Positions 1 through 8,142 of a DNA stretch of 64,000 nucleotides are shown one piece after another. The notes under the pieces are model-generated. The model was not told the origin of the DNA, did not search any database, and was given only the letters and a program-made list of their open reading frames with translations. Every line of letters starts with the position of its first letter. Positions within the stretch are counted from its first letter, which is position 1. The stretch comes from Streptomyces durocortorensis (lineage in GTDB: Bacteria > Actinomycetota > Actinomycetes > Streptomycetales > Streptomycetaceae). Location: assembly GCF_031760065.1 (NCBI RefSeq), contig NZ_CP134500.1:3472001-3536000 (forward strand), in the 5' to 3' direction. The translations under genes and the position numbers were made by a program.

Positions 1-485
1 TGGGCAGCGAGGCACCGGACTTCACACTCCCGGGCGGAGTCCTGCGGTCGGCTCCGGAATCCGCGGGGAGCACCTTCGAACGCACCGACCACCGACTCTC
101 CGCCGCCCGCGGCCGGGCGGTGGTGCTGGCGTTCTACCCGGGGGACAACACCACAGTGTGCACGAAGCAGCTGTGCGCGTACTCGTCGGGAATGGAGGCC
201 TTCAAGGGGCTCGACGCCGAGGTCTGGGGCATCAGTCCACAGGGTGTGGACAGCCATGAGTCCTTCGCCCGCGCCCACGGACTGCGCATGCCGCTGCTGG
301 CCGACGAGGGCCGGGAGGTCGCCAGGTCGTACGGGGTCACCGCGCCGGGCATCGGGGTGCGGCGGGCGGTCTTCCTCATCGGCCCGGACGGCGTTCTACG
401 CTGGAAGCACGTGGCGCTGCTCGGAGCGACCTTCCAGTCACTCTCCACGCTCACCGACCGTTTGTCCGGCATCAAAAGCGCATAA
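1..485 (+). CDS. Peroxiredoxin (AhpC/TSA, BCP-like), 5' end outside window
   Basis: The reading frame is open from base 3 to the stop at 483-485, so the N-terminus lies left of the window. The visible part has the peroxiredoxin start APDFTLPGG, the beta-strand FYPGDNTTVCTKQLC and a thioredoxin-fold remainder ending in a LIGPDG strand. In the BCP/PrxQ family the first Cys of CTKQLC is peroxidatic and the second, five residues later, is the resolving Cys; both are present. The expected role is thiol-dependent reduction of hydroperoxides in the cytosol. The last 120 codons match the usual size of the catalytic half. The family call is firm; the electron donor cannot be read. Confidence 0.88.
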   Translation, partial: GSEAPDFTLPGGVLRSAPESAGSTFERTDHRLSAARGRAVVLAFYPGDNTTVCTKQLCAYSSGMEAFKGLDAEVWGISPQGVDSHESFARAHGLRMPLLADEGREVARSYGVTAPGIGVRRAVFLIGPDGVLRWKHVALLGATFQSLSTLTDRLSGIKSA

Positions 486-589
486 AGATTGCCGGAACCC
501 GGCAGTGACCGGGCGGCCTGGCGTATGGGATCATCCAGCCAGATCGACGGAAAGCACTCGGGGGAAGTCGACAACAGGGGAGTGATCGT

Positions 590-1099
590 GTGACCTTCTT
601 TCTCGGTCTCGGCATTGCGGGGATCGTCCTGCTGGCCTTCTCCCTGATCTTCGACGGGCTGCTCGAAGGGCTGCTCGGCGGGGTGACCGACGGCCTCTTC
701 GACGGACTGCTCTCGCTGCCGGTGATCGCCGGGTTCATCTCGATGCTCGGTTTCGGCGGGGCCATCACGCTGGGCGCGACAAGCGCGGGACCATTCGTGG
801 CGACGCTCATAGGCACTGCCTCCGGTGTCGCCGCGGCCTGGCTGACCTGGAAGCTCAGCAAGGCACTGATGCGGGACCAGACCCACACGACCCCGCGCGA
901 GTCCGACCTCGTCGGTTCCTCGGGTTCCGTCGTGACGGCCATCCCGGCTGCCGGGTACGGCGAGGTGCTGCTGAACCTGGGCGGTCAGCCCGTGAAGTAC
1001 GCGGCCAAGTCCGCCACGCCCGTCGCACGCGGGACGGAGATCTGGGTGGAAGAGACGCTGTCGACCACGTCGGTGGCGGTCCGCCCGGTGGAGCGCTGA
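590..1099 (+). CDS. NfeD-like membrane protein, flotillin partner
   Basis: GTG start chosen because AGGGGAG lies 7 bases upstream. The 169-residue product has a glycine-rich hydrophobic N-terminal half with two or three membrane segments (about residues 1-25, 45-65 and 70-95) and a soluble C-terminal part of about 60 residues (GSSGSVVTAIPAAGYGEVLL) resembling the OB-like NfeD domain. It lies 118 bases upstream of a flotillin gene, the classical nfeD-flotillin arrangement. In that family it is thought to help organise flotillin membrane domains. The identification rests on topology plus neighbour, not on a catalytic motif. Confidence 0.72.
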   Translation: MTFFLGLGIAGIVLLAFSLIFDGLLEGLLGGVTDGLFDGLLSLPVIAGFISMLGFGGAITLGATSAGPFVATLIGTASGVAAAWLTWKLSKALMRDQTHTTPRESDLVGSSGSVVTAIPAAGYGEVLLNLGGQPVKYAAKSATPVARGTEIWVEETLSTTSVAVRPVER

Positions 1100-1217
1100 C
1101 CGAGCACCACCTCACCCCTGGATCTCCACCCCATCGACCTGAACACCGCAATCCGCAACCCGCAACCGTAATTCGCAATCTGCCGTCCCCCACCGGGAGG
1201 CAGGGGGGACACGTTTC

Positions 1218-2672
1218 ATGAGTCCAGTCGTCATCGCCGTCATCGGCATCGTCGTACTCCTGGTCCTGCTGGGCCTGGTCGTCATCACGCGCTACAAGGT
1301 CGCCGGGCCCAGCGAGGCGTTCATCATCACCGGCCGCCGGGGCAAGAAGTCGACGGACCCGGTCACCGGACGCATCAGCGTCGACAACAGCGGCCAGAAG
1401 GTCGTCGTCGGCGGCGGCGTCTTCGTCGTGCCGTTCGTCCAGCAGAAGTTCACCCTGGACCTCTCCAGCCGCCACATCCCGATCTCCGTGCGCGGCGCGG
1501 TGACGCTGCGCGGCGTCAAGTCGAACCTCGAAGGCGTCGCGATCGTCAAGGTCGGCGGCAGCGAGGACGCGATCCGCGCGGCCGCCCAGCGCTTCCTCCA
1601 GCAGCAGGACGGCATCGTCGGCTTCACCCAGGAAGTGCTCTCGGGCGCGCTGCGCGCCATCGTCGGCCGGATGTCGGTCGAGGACATCATCCGGGACCGG
1701 GCCGCGTTCGCCGGGCAGGTCGCGGAGGAGGCCGAGGCCAGCCTCTCCGGCCAGGGCCTGATCCTGGACGCCTTCCAGATCCAGGACATCACCACCGAGG
1801 GCTCCTACCTTGAGGACCTCGGCCGCCCGGAGGCCGCCCGCGCCAAGCAGGAGGCCGACATCGCCGAGGCCATCGCGAAGCGGGCCTCGGAGCAGGCCCG
1901 GCTGAAGGCGGCCGAGGAAATCGCCATCGCCGAGCGGACGTACTACCTGAAGCAGGCCGAGATCAAGGCCGAGACCGAAGCCGCGGCCGCCAAGGCCAAC
2001 GCCGCCGGTCCGCTCGCCGAGGCCGCCCGCCAGCAGGAAGTCCTCCAGGAGCAGGAGAAGGTCGCCGAGCGCCAGGCGGCGCTGACCGACCGCGAGCTCG
2101 ACACGAAGGTCCGCAAGCCCGCCGACGCCGCCCGCTACCAGGCCGAGCAGGAGGCGGAGGCCCGCCGCATCGCCCAGGTCAAGGAGGCCGAGGCCGACGC
2201 GGAGCGCTCCCGCCTGACCGGTCAGGGTGAGAAGCTGCACCGTTCGGCCCTGGCCGACGCGGTCCGCATCGAGGGTGAGGCGGAGGCCGCGGCCATCGCC
2301 GCCAAGGGTTCCGCCGAGGCCGAGGCCATGCAGAAGAAGGCCGACGCGTTCGCCCAGTACGGCGACGCGGCCGTCCTCCAGATGCTGGTCGAGGTCCTCC
2401 CGGACGTCGTCGCGAAGGCCTCCGAGCCGCTGAGCGCCATCGACAAGATGACGGTCATCTCCACGGACGGCGCAAGCCAGCTGGCCCGCACGGTCACGGA
2501 CAACGTCGCCCAGGGCGTGGAACTGCTCAACTCGACAACGGGCGTGGACCTCGGGGCTCTCCTGGAGAACCTGAAGGCCCGCACGATCTCGGGTACGCAG
2601 AGCCAGAGCCCGGAGGAGCCCGCCGAGGACTCCTCCTCGCAGAAGAACGGCGAGATCGAGATCAAGGGCTGA
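1218..2672 (+). CDS. Flotillin-family SPFH/band 7 protein
   Basis: This 484-residue protein has the flotillin layout: an N-terminal membrane hairpin (about residues 3-25, VIAVIGIVVLLVLLGLVVI), an SPFH/band-7 domain (about 30-200), and a long Glu/Ala/Lys-rich coiled coil (about 200-400) with repeated AEAEA and KAEAD runs, then a polar tail. The length is typical of bacterial FloT/YuaG proteins. They form oligomeric scaffolds in fluid membrane microdomains. The ATG follows GGAGGCAGGGGGG. It is probably co-transcribed with the NfeD-like gene upstream. The specific clients are unknown. Confidence 0.9.
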   Translation: MSPVVIAVIGIVVLLVLLGLVVITRYKVAGPSEAFIITGRRGKKSTDPVTGRISVDNSGQKVVVGGGVFVVPFVQQKFTLDLSSRHIPISVRGAVTLRGVKSNLEGVAIVKVGGSEDAIRAAAQRFLQQQDGIVGFTQEVLSGALRAIVGRMSVEDIIRDRAAFAGQVAEEAEASLSGQGLILDAFQIQDITTEGSYLEDLGRPEAARAKQEADIAEAIAKRASEQARLKAAEEIAIAERTYYLKQAEIKAETEAAAAKANAAGPLAEAARQQEVLQEQEKVAERQAALTDRELDTKVRKPADAARYQAEQEAEARRIAQVKEAEADAERSRLTGQGEKLHRSALADAVRIEGEAEAAAIAAKGSAEAEAMQKKADAFAQYGDAAVLQMLVEVLPDVVAKASEPLSAIDKMTVISTDGASQLARTVTDNVAQGVELLNSTTGVDLGALLENLKARTISGTQSQSPEEPAEDSSSQKNGEIEIKG

Positions 2673-2701
2673 CGCGCAAGGTCTCGCGCAGCACCCCTGT
2701 T

Positions 2702-2737
2702 CAGTGCCCGGGAGCGCCCTGTCGGCTCCCGGGCACT
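2702..2737 (+). terminator. Hairpin terminator after flotillin gene
   Basis: A perfect inverted repeat (CAGTGCCCGGGAGC and its complement) with a 8-base loop lies 30 bases after the flotillin stop. There is no U-run, as is usual in Streptomyces. The rest of the 267-base gap to 2940 shows no gene I can support. Confidence 0.75.
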
Positions 2738-2939
2738 GCCATGTCCAAGCGGGCTCTCCCCATGAGTCCGGGCCCGCGCCATGATCACCCTGTCGTCCGC
2801 CACGGGACGGGCCCTACGGGCCGAGCAGAGTCATTGTCGGTGCCCGGCGACTGCCGCCCCGGCCCGGGTTCGGCCTCCGGGGGTTCCAGGTCCCGAAAGC
2901 TGGGTCCTGGACACCGATGGGCCGACCTCTCGGAGGCCG

Positions 2940-3611
2940 TCACTCCTCGTGCGGAGCCTCCAACTCGTGCAGCCTTTCCCCAATGTCGTCGGCCCAGATC
3001 TGCGCCCACTGCCTCAGCTCGACGATCTCCCGGTCGTCGAGTCCGTAGGCGGCGAATTCCGTGTCGTCGATCCAGTCGGCTCCGACCAGTCGAGCTTGAA
3101 GCTCGGTGAGATCGAAGGAATCGCGGGCATGGCGGCGACCGAGTTCTTCGAGTTCCACGGGGCTCCAGCGGTCGGTGCCGGCCCGCACATCGATCAGATC
3201 CCTGGCGAGCCCGCGATCGGCCAAGGCCCGGACCTTGGTCCCGACGACATCTTCGAGGGACAGCACCAAGCCGTGCTCAGTCTGTACGGGTGGCCGCCAG
3301 AGTGCTTCCTTGAGGATGTCGACCTCGCACTCTTCACGGCTGGCGGGGTCGGTAACCATCAGACGTGCGGACAGCGGGTCCGTCTCCAGGGCTTCGACGC
3401 ACCATCCGCGCTGCTCCAGTCCGGTGCGCACGACAGCCGCGATGTCCTCCATACGATCCGGGTTCTCGGTCGCGACATCCAGGTCCTGGCTGAGCCGGTC
3501 GACCAGGCCGTGCGCCTGAACCGCGTAGCCGCCGGTGAGCGCAAGAGGGTAGACGCCACCCACGTCGAGCACGTCCGCGAGCAAGCGGCGGTGCAGCTCC
3601 GTGAGGTTCAC
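2940..3611 (-). CDS. AbiEii/AbiGii-type nucleotidyltransferase
   Basis: The 223-residue product shows the nucleotidyltransferase core of the AbiEii/AbiGii toxin family: the GG(Y/W)A loop in LTGGYAVQAHG (about residues 26-36) followed by the acidic pair in LSQDLDVAT (about 40-48), a third acidic strand ECEVDILKEA (about 94-103), and the family stretch VVGTKVRALADRGLARDLIDV. AbiEii enzymes are nucleotidyltransferase toxins of type IV toxin-antitoxin and abortive-infection systems; some relatives are non-toxic. It overlaps the small upstream gene by four bases, a translationally coupled two-gene unit. Whether it is toxic is inference. Confidence 0.82.
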   Translation of the reverse strand: MNLTELHRRLLADVLDVGGVYPLALTGGYAVQAHGLVDRLSQDLDVATENPDRMEDIAAVVRTGLEQRGWCVEALETDPLSARLMVTDPASREECEVDILKEALWRPPVQTEHGLVLSLEDVVGTKVRALADRGLARDLIDVRAGTDRWSPVELEELGRRHARDSFDLTELQARLVGADWIDDTEFAAYGLDDREIVELRQWAQIWADDIGERLHELEAPHEE

Positions 3612-3955
3612 ACAGCGGCCCGGACGCTGTCGGCCAGTTCGGCGAAAGCGCCCTCCCAGGCCTCGCGAACATCACGACCGATCAGGGTGCGCAGCACGGG
3701 CCAAAGACCGACGAGGAGATCCCTGTCGAGGTACTGGACCAGGTCGTCGTGCTGCCCCTCGGCCAGGACGATCCGGTAGTAGCTCATCCGCAGCCGCGGC
3801 CGGTCAAGATCGAACGTGGTAAGCCCCGACCAAGCAAGGTGCGGGGGCAAGGACACCGGGCCGTGCTGGGGACCGGCAAGCTCGGAGAGCGCTGCTGGCA
3901 GTCGCCGGGCGAACTTGGCGCGACGAAGATCGGAAAGGCAGGGCTGAGATGCCAT
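3608..3955 (-). CDS. Small upstream partner of AbiEii-type gene
   Basis: I place the start at the ATG at 3955 (MASQPCLSDLRR), giving 115 residues. The same frame is open upstream to another ATG at 4051, so a 147-residue form is possible, and neither start has a strong ribosome site. The protein has no recognisable catalytic motif; it has a basic N-terminus (LRRAKFARRLP), a proline-rich middle and an amphipathic C-terminal half (LVQYLDRDLLVGLWPVLRTLIGRDVREAW). Its stop overlaps the start of the AbiEii-like gene. By position it could be the cognate antitoxin or regulator, but it is shorter than canonical AbiEi and lacks an obvious winged helix. Confidence 0.6.
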   Translation of the reverse strand: MASQPCLSDLRRAKFARRLPAALSELAGPQHGPVSLPPHLAWSGLTTFDLDRPRLRMSYYRIVLAEGQHDDLVQYLDRDLLVGLWPVLRTLIGRDVREAWEGAFAELADSVRAAV

Positions 3956-4138
3956 ACAGGGATTATCCCGGAAGGTCAGGCAGTGGGCTGCTCGGTCCGC
4001 AGATAACACTCCTGCGGACAGGAGACTGAGTCCCGAGAATCCGCACCCCATCAGGGTAGCTCCATCGAAGGCGCCGAGTTCGGAGTCGAGGAGGCCCGCA
4101 GTATCGCGTGCGGGCGGCCTGCCCTCATCCGACGGCCG

Positions 4139-4888
4139 TCAGCACCCGCCCCGCTCCCGCCCCACCGAATAAAGGTGGCTGTCCCGGAACTGGTCCGACC
4201 CCAGCGTCCGCCCCACCATGATGACCGCCGTCCTGATCACGCCCGCGGCCTTCACCTGCTCGGCGATCGAGTCCAGGGGGCCCCGCAGGATGATCTCGTC
4301 CGGGCGGGACGCCATCGCCACCACCGCCGCCGGGCAGTCCGCCCCGTAGTGCGGGAGCAGTTCGGCCACCACGCGGTCCACGTAGCGCGCCGCCAGGTGG
4401 AGGACGATCAGTGCGCCGCTGCGGCCCAGGGTCTCCAGGTCCTCGCCCTCCGGCATCGCCGTGGCTCGCTGCGCGATGCGGGTCAGGATGACCGTCTGAC
4501 CGACCGTGGGGACCGTCAGCTCACGCTTCAGAGAGGCGGCGGCCGCGGCGAAGGCGGGGACGCCGGGGACGATCTCGTACGGGACGTTCGCCTCGTCCAG
4601 GCGCTTCATCTGTTCGTTGACCGCGCTGAACACCGACGGGTCGCCCGAGTGCAGGCGTGCCACGTCGTGGCCGTCCATGTGGGCCTGGACGAGTTCGGCG
4701 GTGATCTGGTCGATGTCCAGGTTCGCCGTGTCGATCACGCGGGCGTCCTGCGGGCACTCGGCCAGCAGTTCCACCGGGACCAGGCTGCCCGCGTACAGGC
4801 AGACCGGGGCGGCGGCCAGGATGCGGGCGCCTCGCACCGTGATCAGGTCGGCCGCTCCCGGGCCCGCGCCGATGAAGTACACGGTCAT
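4139..4888 (-). CDS. cobM: Precorrin-4 C11-methyltransferase CobM
   Basis: The 249-residue product is a tetrapyrrole (corrin/porphyrin) methylase: N-terminal VYFIGAGPGAADLITVRGARIL, the loop YAGSLVP, HSGDPSVFSAVNEQ, VPYEIVPGVPAF and the C-terminal MVGRTLG motif. CobM transfers a methyl group from S-adenosylmethionine to C-11 of precorrin-4 in the aerobic cobalamin pathway. YAGSLVP and HSGDPS are typical of CobM/CbiF. The start overlaps the cobL stop by four bases, so the two are coupled. CbiF would catalyse the equivalent anaerobic step and cannot be fully excluded. Confidence 0.9.
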   Translation of the reverse strand: MTVYFIGAGPGAADLITVRGARILAAAPVCLYAGSLVPVELLAECPQDARVIDTANLDIDQITAELVQAHMDGHDVARLHSGDPSVFSAVNEQMKRLDEANVPYEIVPGVPAFAAAAASLKRELTVPTVGQTVILTRIAQRATAMPEGEDLETLGRSGALIVLHLAARYVDRVVAELLPHYGADCPAAVVAMASRPDEIILRGPLDSIAEQVKAAGVIRTAVIMVGRTLGSDQFRDSHLYSVGRERGGC

Positions 4889-6156
4889 GGTCTGTCTCCA
4901 ATGTGCGAACTTGCCTCTGCCCCGAAGGGTTTACGTACCGACCACTGCGTCACCGGCATCGCCTGACGCCAGCCCGTGAAACCGCCCACCGGCACCGCGT
5001 GCGCCACCGCCAGGCGCACCAGCTCGCCCCCGTACGCCCGGTGCCGCTCCCCCAGCAGCGCCTCCGACTCCAGCGTCACCGTGTTCGCGACCAGCCGGCC
5101 CCCGGGGCGCAGCGCCTCCCAGCACGCGTCCAGCAGGCCCGGTGCCGTCAGGCCCCCGCCGATGAACACCGCGTCCGGCGGAACCAGAGAGGAGAGGGAA
5201 GCAGGGGCCGCGCCGGTGACGACCTCCAGCCCGGGCACCCCCAGCCGTTCCGCGTTCCGCGCGATCCTGGCCGCCCTCGCCGGGTCCCGTTCCACGCTCA
5301 CCGCCCGGCACGACGGGTGCGCCCGCATCCACTCGATCGCGATCGAGCCCGATCCGCCGCCCACGTCCCAGAGCAGTTCCCCGGGTGCGGGAGCCAAGGC
5401 CGCGAGCGTGGCCGCCCGGATGTGGCGCTTGGTGAGCTGGCCGTCGTGTTCGTACGCCTCGTCCGGGAGGCCGGGCAGCAAGCCCAGGCGCAGGGCGTCC
5501 GCCCTCGCCCTGCACTCCACCGCGACCACGTTCAGGCGGTCCCCCGGCCGGTGCTCCCACGTCTCCGCTGTGCCCTCGACGTACGTCTCCGCCTCGCCGC
5601 CCAGCTGTTCCAGGACGCGCAGACGGCTCGGGCCGAAGCCATGGGCGGTGAGGAGGGCGGCGACCTCGGCGGGCGTGTTCGCGTCCGCGCTCAGGACCAG
5701 AAGCCTGCGGTCCTCGTGCAGCGCGGCGAGCAGGCGGGACGGCGGGCGGCCCACCAGCGTCACCACCTCCGTGGTCTCCAGCGGCCAGCCCAGCCTCGCG
5801 CAGGCGTACGAGAGGGAGGACGGGTGCGGCAGCACGTGCAGCCCCTCCGGCCCCAGCTCCTGTGCCAGTGCCCGGCCGATCCCGTAGAACATCGGGTCCC
5901 CGCTCGCCAGCACCGCGGTCCGGCGCTCCCGGTGCTCGGCCAGGAGACGGGGCACGGCGGGGCGCAGCGGCGTGGGCCAGGCCGTCCGTACGCCCGCGCA
6001 CTCCGGCGGGAGCAGGTCCAGCTGGCGCGGCCCGCCGATCAGCACCTCCGCCTCGCGGAGCGCCGCCCTCGCCGGGTCCGACAGCCCGGGCCAGCCGTCC
6101 GCGCCGATCCCCACCACGGCGACGGGGTACCTGGGTGTGGGCGGCTTGGCAGGCAC
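4885..6156 (-). CDS. cobL: Precorrin-6Y C5,15-methyltransferase (decarboxylating) CobL
   Basis: The 423-residue product fuses CbiE (about residues 1-205; VVGIGADGWPGL, ASGDPMFYGIG) to CbiT (about 225-423; SAM motif LWDVGGGSGSIAIEW, then FIGGGLTAPGLLDACW). The fusion methylates C-5 and C-15 and decarboxylates the C-12 acetate of precorrin-6Y. The length matches CobL enzymes. The GTG start has GAGG seven bases upstream. No cobalamin riboswitch is recognisable in the roughly 200 bases before it, where the divergent ECF42-type promoter lies. Confidence 0.93.
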   Translation of the reverse strand: MPAKPPTPRYPVAVVGIGADGWPGLSDPARAALREAEVLIGGPRQLDLLPPECAGVRTAWPTPLRPAVPRLLAEHRERRTAVLASGDPMFYGIGRALAQELGPEGLHVLPHPSSLSYACARLGWPLETTEVVTLVGRPPSRLLAALHEDRRLLVLSADANTPAEVAALLTAHGFGPSRLRVLEQLGGEAETYVEGTAETWEHRPGDRLNVVAVECRARADALRLGLLPGLPDEAYEHDGQLTKRHIRAATLAALAPAPGELLWDVGGGSGSIAIEWMRAHPSCRAVSVERDPARAARIARNAERLGVPGLEVVTGAAPASLSSLVPPDAVFIGGGLTAPGLLDACWEALRPGGRLVANTVTLESEALLGERHRAYGGELVRLAVAHAVPVGGFTGWRQAMPVTQWSVRKPFGAEASSHIGDRP

Positions 6157-6279
6157 GGAGGGACCTCATGGTTCATCGTTCAGGGCCGGGGGAAGTCGTT
6201 CGGCACTTTACTGAACCGCCCGCTCCGGGCCCTCCGGCGGGTGAATCCCCGGGTGAATCCGGAGAAGAACCGCGCGTGG

Positions 6280-6306
6280 TGTCGAGAACCCCTCCCCGGC
6301 TCCGAC
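6280..6306 (+). promoter_or_regulatory. Candidate ECF42-type promoter TGTCGA-17-CGAC
   Basis: TGTCGA at 6280-6285 is followed after 17 bases by CGAC at 6303-6306, about 58 bases before the DGPF gene start. From memory, the ECF42 group of sigma factors in Streptomyces venezuelae recognises TGTCGA at -35 and CGA(T/C) at -10. Both elements are present, directly upstream of a DGPF-ECF42 gene pair, which supports autoregulation. Confidence 0.65.
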
Positions 6307-6363
6307 GTCCCCTGTGCAAGCGGAAAGAAGAACGGACGAAGAACCGGCACGGAGGTTACGGTC

Positions 6364-6756
6364 ATGAAGTATCTGGTGATGGTCCAGGCCAGCCAGGCGG
6401 ACTACGAGGCGATGGCCAAGGCGTGGGACGAGAAGGCGATGCAGGAGATGTTCGCCTATATGGGCAAGATCAACGACGATCTCGCCGAGTCGGGTGAGCT
6501 GGTCACCGGCTACGGGCTGGTCGAGCCCGCGCAGACCCGGTTCGTCAGCCTCGACACCGAGGGCCGCCCGGTGGTCTCGGACGGGCCGTACAGCGAGACG
6601 AAGGAGCTCCTCGCCGGGTTCTGGGTGCTCGACTGCGAGACCCTGGACAGGGTGACCGAGATCGCCGCCCGCGTGGCGCGCTGTCCGCAGCCGCCCGACG
6701 CCCCGGAATACCCGGTGGTCATCCGGCCCCTGGACGGCGGCGGTCTCAACGAATAG
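6364..6756 (+). CDS. YCII-related DGPF-domain protein
   Basis: The ATG at 6364 is fixed by GGAGG eight bases upstream. The 130-residue product is a YCII/DGPF-domain protein (N-terminal MKYLVMVQA; the family signature SDGPYSETKELLAGFWVLDC; C-terminal YPVVIRPL). The family forms small alpha/beta ferredoxin-like dimers of unknown biochemical activity and is genetically linked to ECF42 sigma factors. The sigma gene begins 42 bases downstream, so the two are probably one transcript. Confidence 0.9.
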   Translation: MKYLVMVQASQADYEAMAKAWDEKAMQEMFAYMGKINDDLAESGELVTGYGLVEPAQTRFVSLDTEGRPVVSDGPYSETKELLAGFWVLDCETLDRVTEIAARVARCPQPPDAPEYPVVIRPLDGGGLNE

Positions 6757-6798
6757 CCGGAGGGAGCGCCCGGACCGACCGGGCATGGAGGTGCCCGG

Positions 6799-8046
6799 GT
6801 GGGCCCTGTGAGGGACGACATCGAGGACCTGCTGCGCCTGCACGCGCCGCAGGTCCTCGGCGCGCTCGTCCGCCGTTACGGGCACTTCGACCCGGCCGAG
6901 GACTCCGTCCAGGAAGCCCTGATCGCGGCCGCCGCGCAGTGGCCCGAGGACGGGGTACCGGACAACCCGCGCGGGTGGTTGATCCGGGTCGCCTCCCGAC
7001 GCCTCACCGACCGGCTCCGCAGTGACGCCGCGCGCCGGAGGCGGGAGGAGACCGCGGCCGCCCTCACCCCGGCCGACGCGTTCGTCGCCCCGCCGCCCGG
7101 GGAGAGCCGGGCCCCCTCCGAGGACGACACGCTCACCCTGCTCTTCCTCTGCTGCCACCCCGCGCTCTCCCCCGCCGCCCAGCTGGCGCTGACCCTGCGC
7201 GCGGTCGGCGGCCTGACGACGGCGGAGGTCGCCCGCGCACTGCTGGTGCCGGAGGCGACGGTGGCGCAGCGCATCAGCCGGGCCAAGCGGGCGGTGCGCG
7301 ACGCGGGGTTCCGGGCGCCGGAGCCGGCGGACCGCGACCGGCGGCTCGCCGCCGTCCTCCAGGTTCTCTACCTGATCTTCAACGAGGGGTACACCGCCAC
7401 CTCCGGTCCCGACCTGCACCGCACCGATCTGGCCCGCGAGGCGATCCGGCTGACCCGTTCCGTGCGCCGGCTGCTGCCCCGCGAAGGGCGTGTGACCGGG
7501 CTGCTGGCGCTGATGGTCCTCACGGAGGCGCGCACTCCGGCGCGTACCGGGCCGGGCGGCGAGTTGATCCCGCTCGACGAACAGGACCGTGCCCTCTGGG
7601 ACCGTACGGCCATCGCGGAAGGCACCGCCCTGGCGGAGGAGGCGCTCGCCCAGGGGCCCGCCGGGGACTACCAGCTCCAGGCCGCCATCGCCGCCCTGCA
7701 CGACGAAGCCGCGCGCGCCGAGGACACCGACTGGCCGCAGATCCTCGCCCTGTACGACCTCCTCGTCCGGCGCACCCACGATCCCGCCGCCGCGCTGGGG
7801 CGGGCCGTCGCGGTGGCCATGGTCCACGGGCCGCACGCCGGGCTTGCCGAGGTCGACGTGCTGGCGGAGACCTCCTCGGGCACCGAGGCGGGGAGCTACC
7901 GCCTCGACGCCGTACGCGGCCATCTCCTGGAGCGCGCCGGGGAGCCGGACTCCGCCCGCGCCGCCTACCTCGCCGCCGCCGACGCCACCCTCAGCGAGCC
8001 TGAGGCCCGCTACCTGCGCGGGCGCGCGGACCGGATCGTTCCGTGA
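6799..8046 (+). CDS. ECF42-type RNA polymerase sigma factor
   Basis: GTG start with GGAGG seven bases upstream; an in-frame GTG nine bases later is an alternative. The 415-residue protein has an N-terminal sigma2 domain (about residues 10-80; ILGALVRRYGHFDPAEDSVQ, then DNPRGWLIRVASRRL), a sigma4 domain (about 115-175; LALTLRAVGGLTTAEVARAL, EATVAQRISRAKR) and a long helical C-terminal extension of about 230 residues with TPR-like repeats, the hallmark of group ECF42. There is no adjacent membrane anti-sigma gene, typical for the group. The preceding DGPF gene is its expected partner. The inducing signal is unknown. Confidence 0.93.
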   Translation: MGPVRDDIEDLLRLHAPQVLGALVRRYGHFDPAEDSVQEALIAAAAQWPEDGVPDNPRGWLIRVASRRLTDRLRSDAARRRREETAAALTPADAFVAPPPGESRAPSEDDTLTLLFLCCHPALSPAAQLALTLRAVGGLTTAEVARALLVPEATVAQRISRAKRAVRDAGFRAPEPADRDRRLAAVLQVLYLIFNEGYTATSGPDLHRTDLAREAIRLTRSVRRLLPREGRVTGLLALMVLTEARTPARTGPGGELIPLDEQDRALWDRTAIAEGTALAEEALAQGPAGDYQLQAAIAALHDEAARAEDTDWPQILALYDLLVRRTHDPAAALGRAVAVAMVHGPHAGLAEVDVLAETSSGTEAGSYRLDAVRGHLLERAGEPDSARAAYLAAADATLSEPEARYLRGRADRIVP

Positions 8047-8142
8047 GCCGGTGACGGCCGGGTTCCACGCCGTACTCCCTTTGGCCGACCGGAACCGCGA
8101 CCCCGCTCGCCGTCCCCCGCACCGCTCGGGATGATCAGCCCC

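Noticed and set aside
855..2240. Long open frame antisense to the flotillin gene
   Set aside because: A Gly/Leu/Arg/Asp-rich translation with no motif, mirroring the third-base GC bias of the opposite strand.
4903..6363. Long rightward open frame continuous with the DGPF gene
   Set aside because: Antisense to cobL with shadow-type composition; the ribosome site at 6351 fixes the true start of the DGPF gene at 6364.
6157..6363. Possible cobalamin riboswitch before cobL
   Set aside because: No B12-box or conserved core recognisable; the region is short and holds the divergent ECF42-type promoter.
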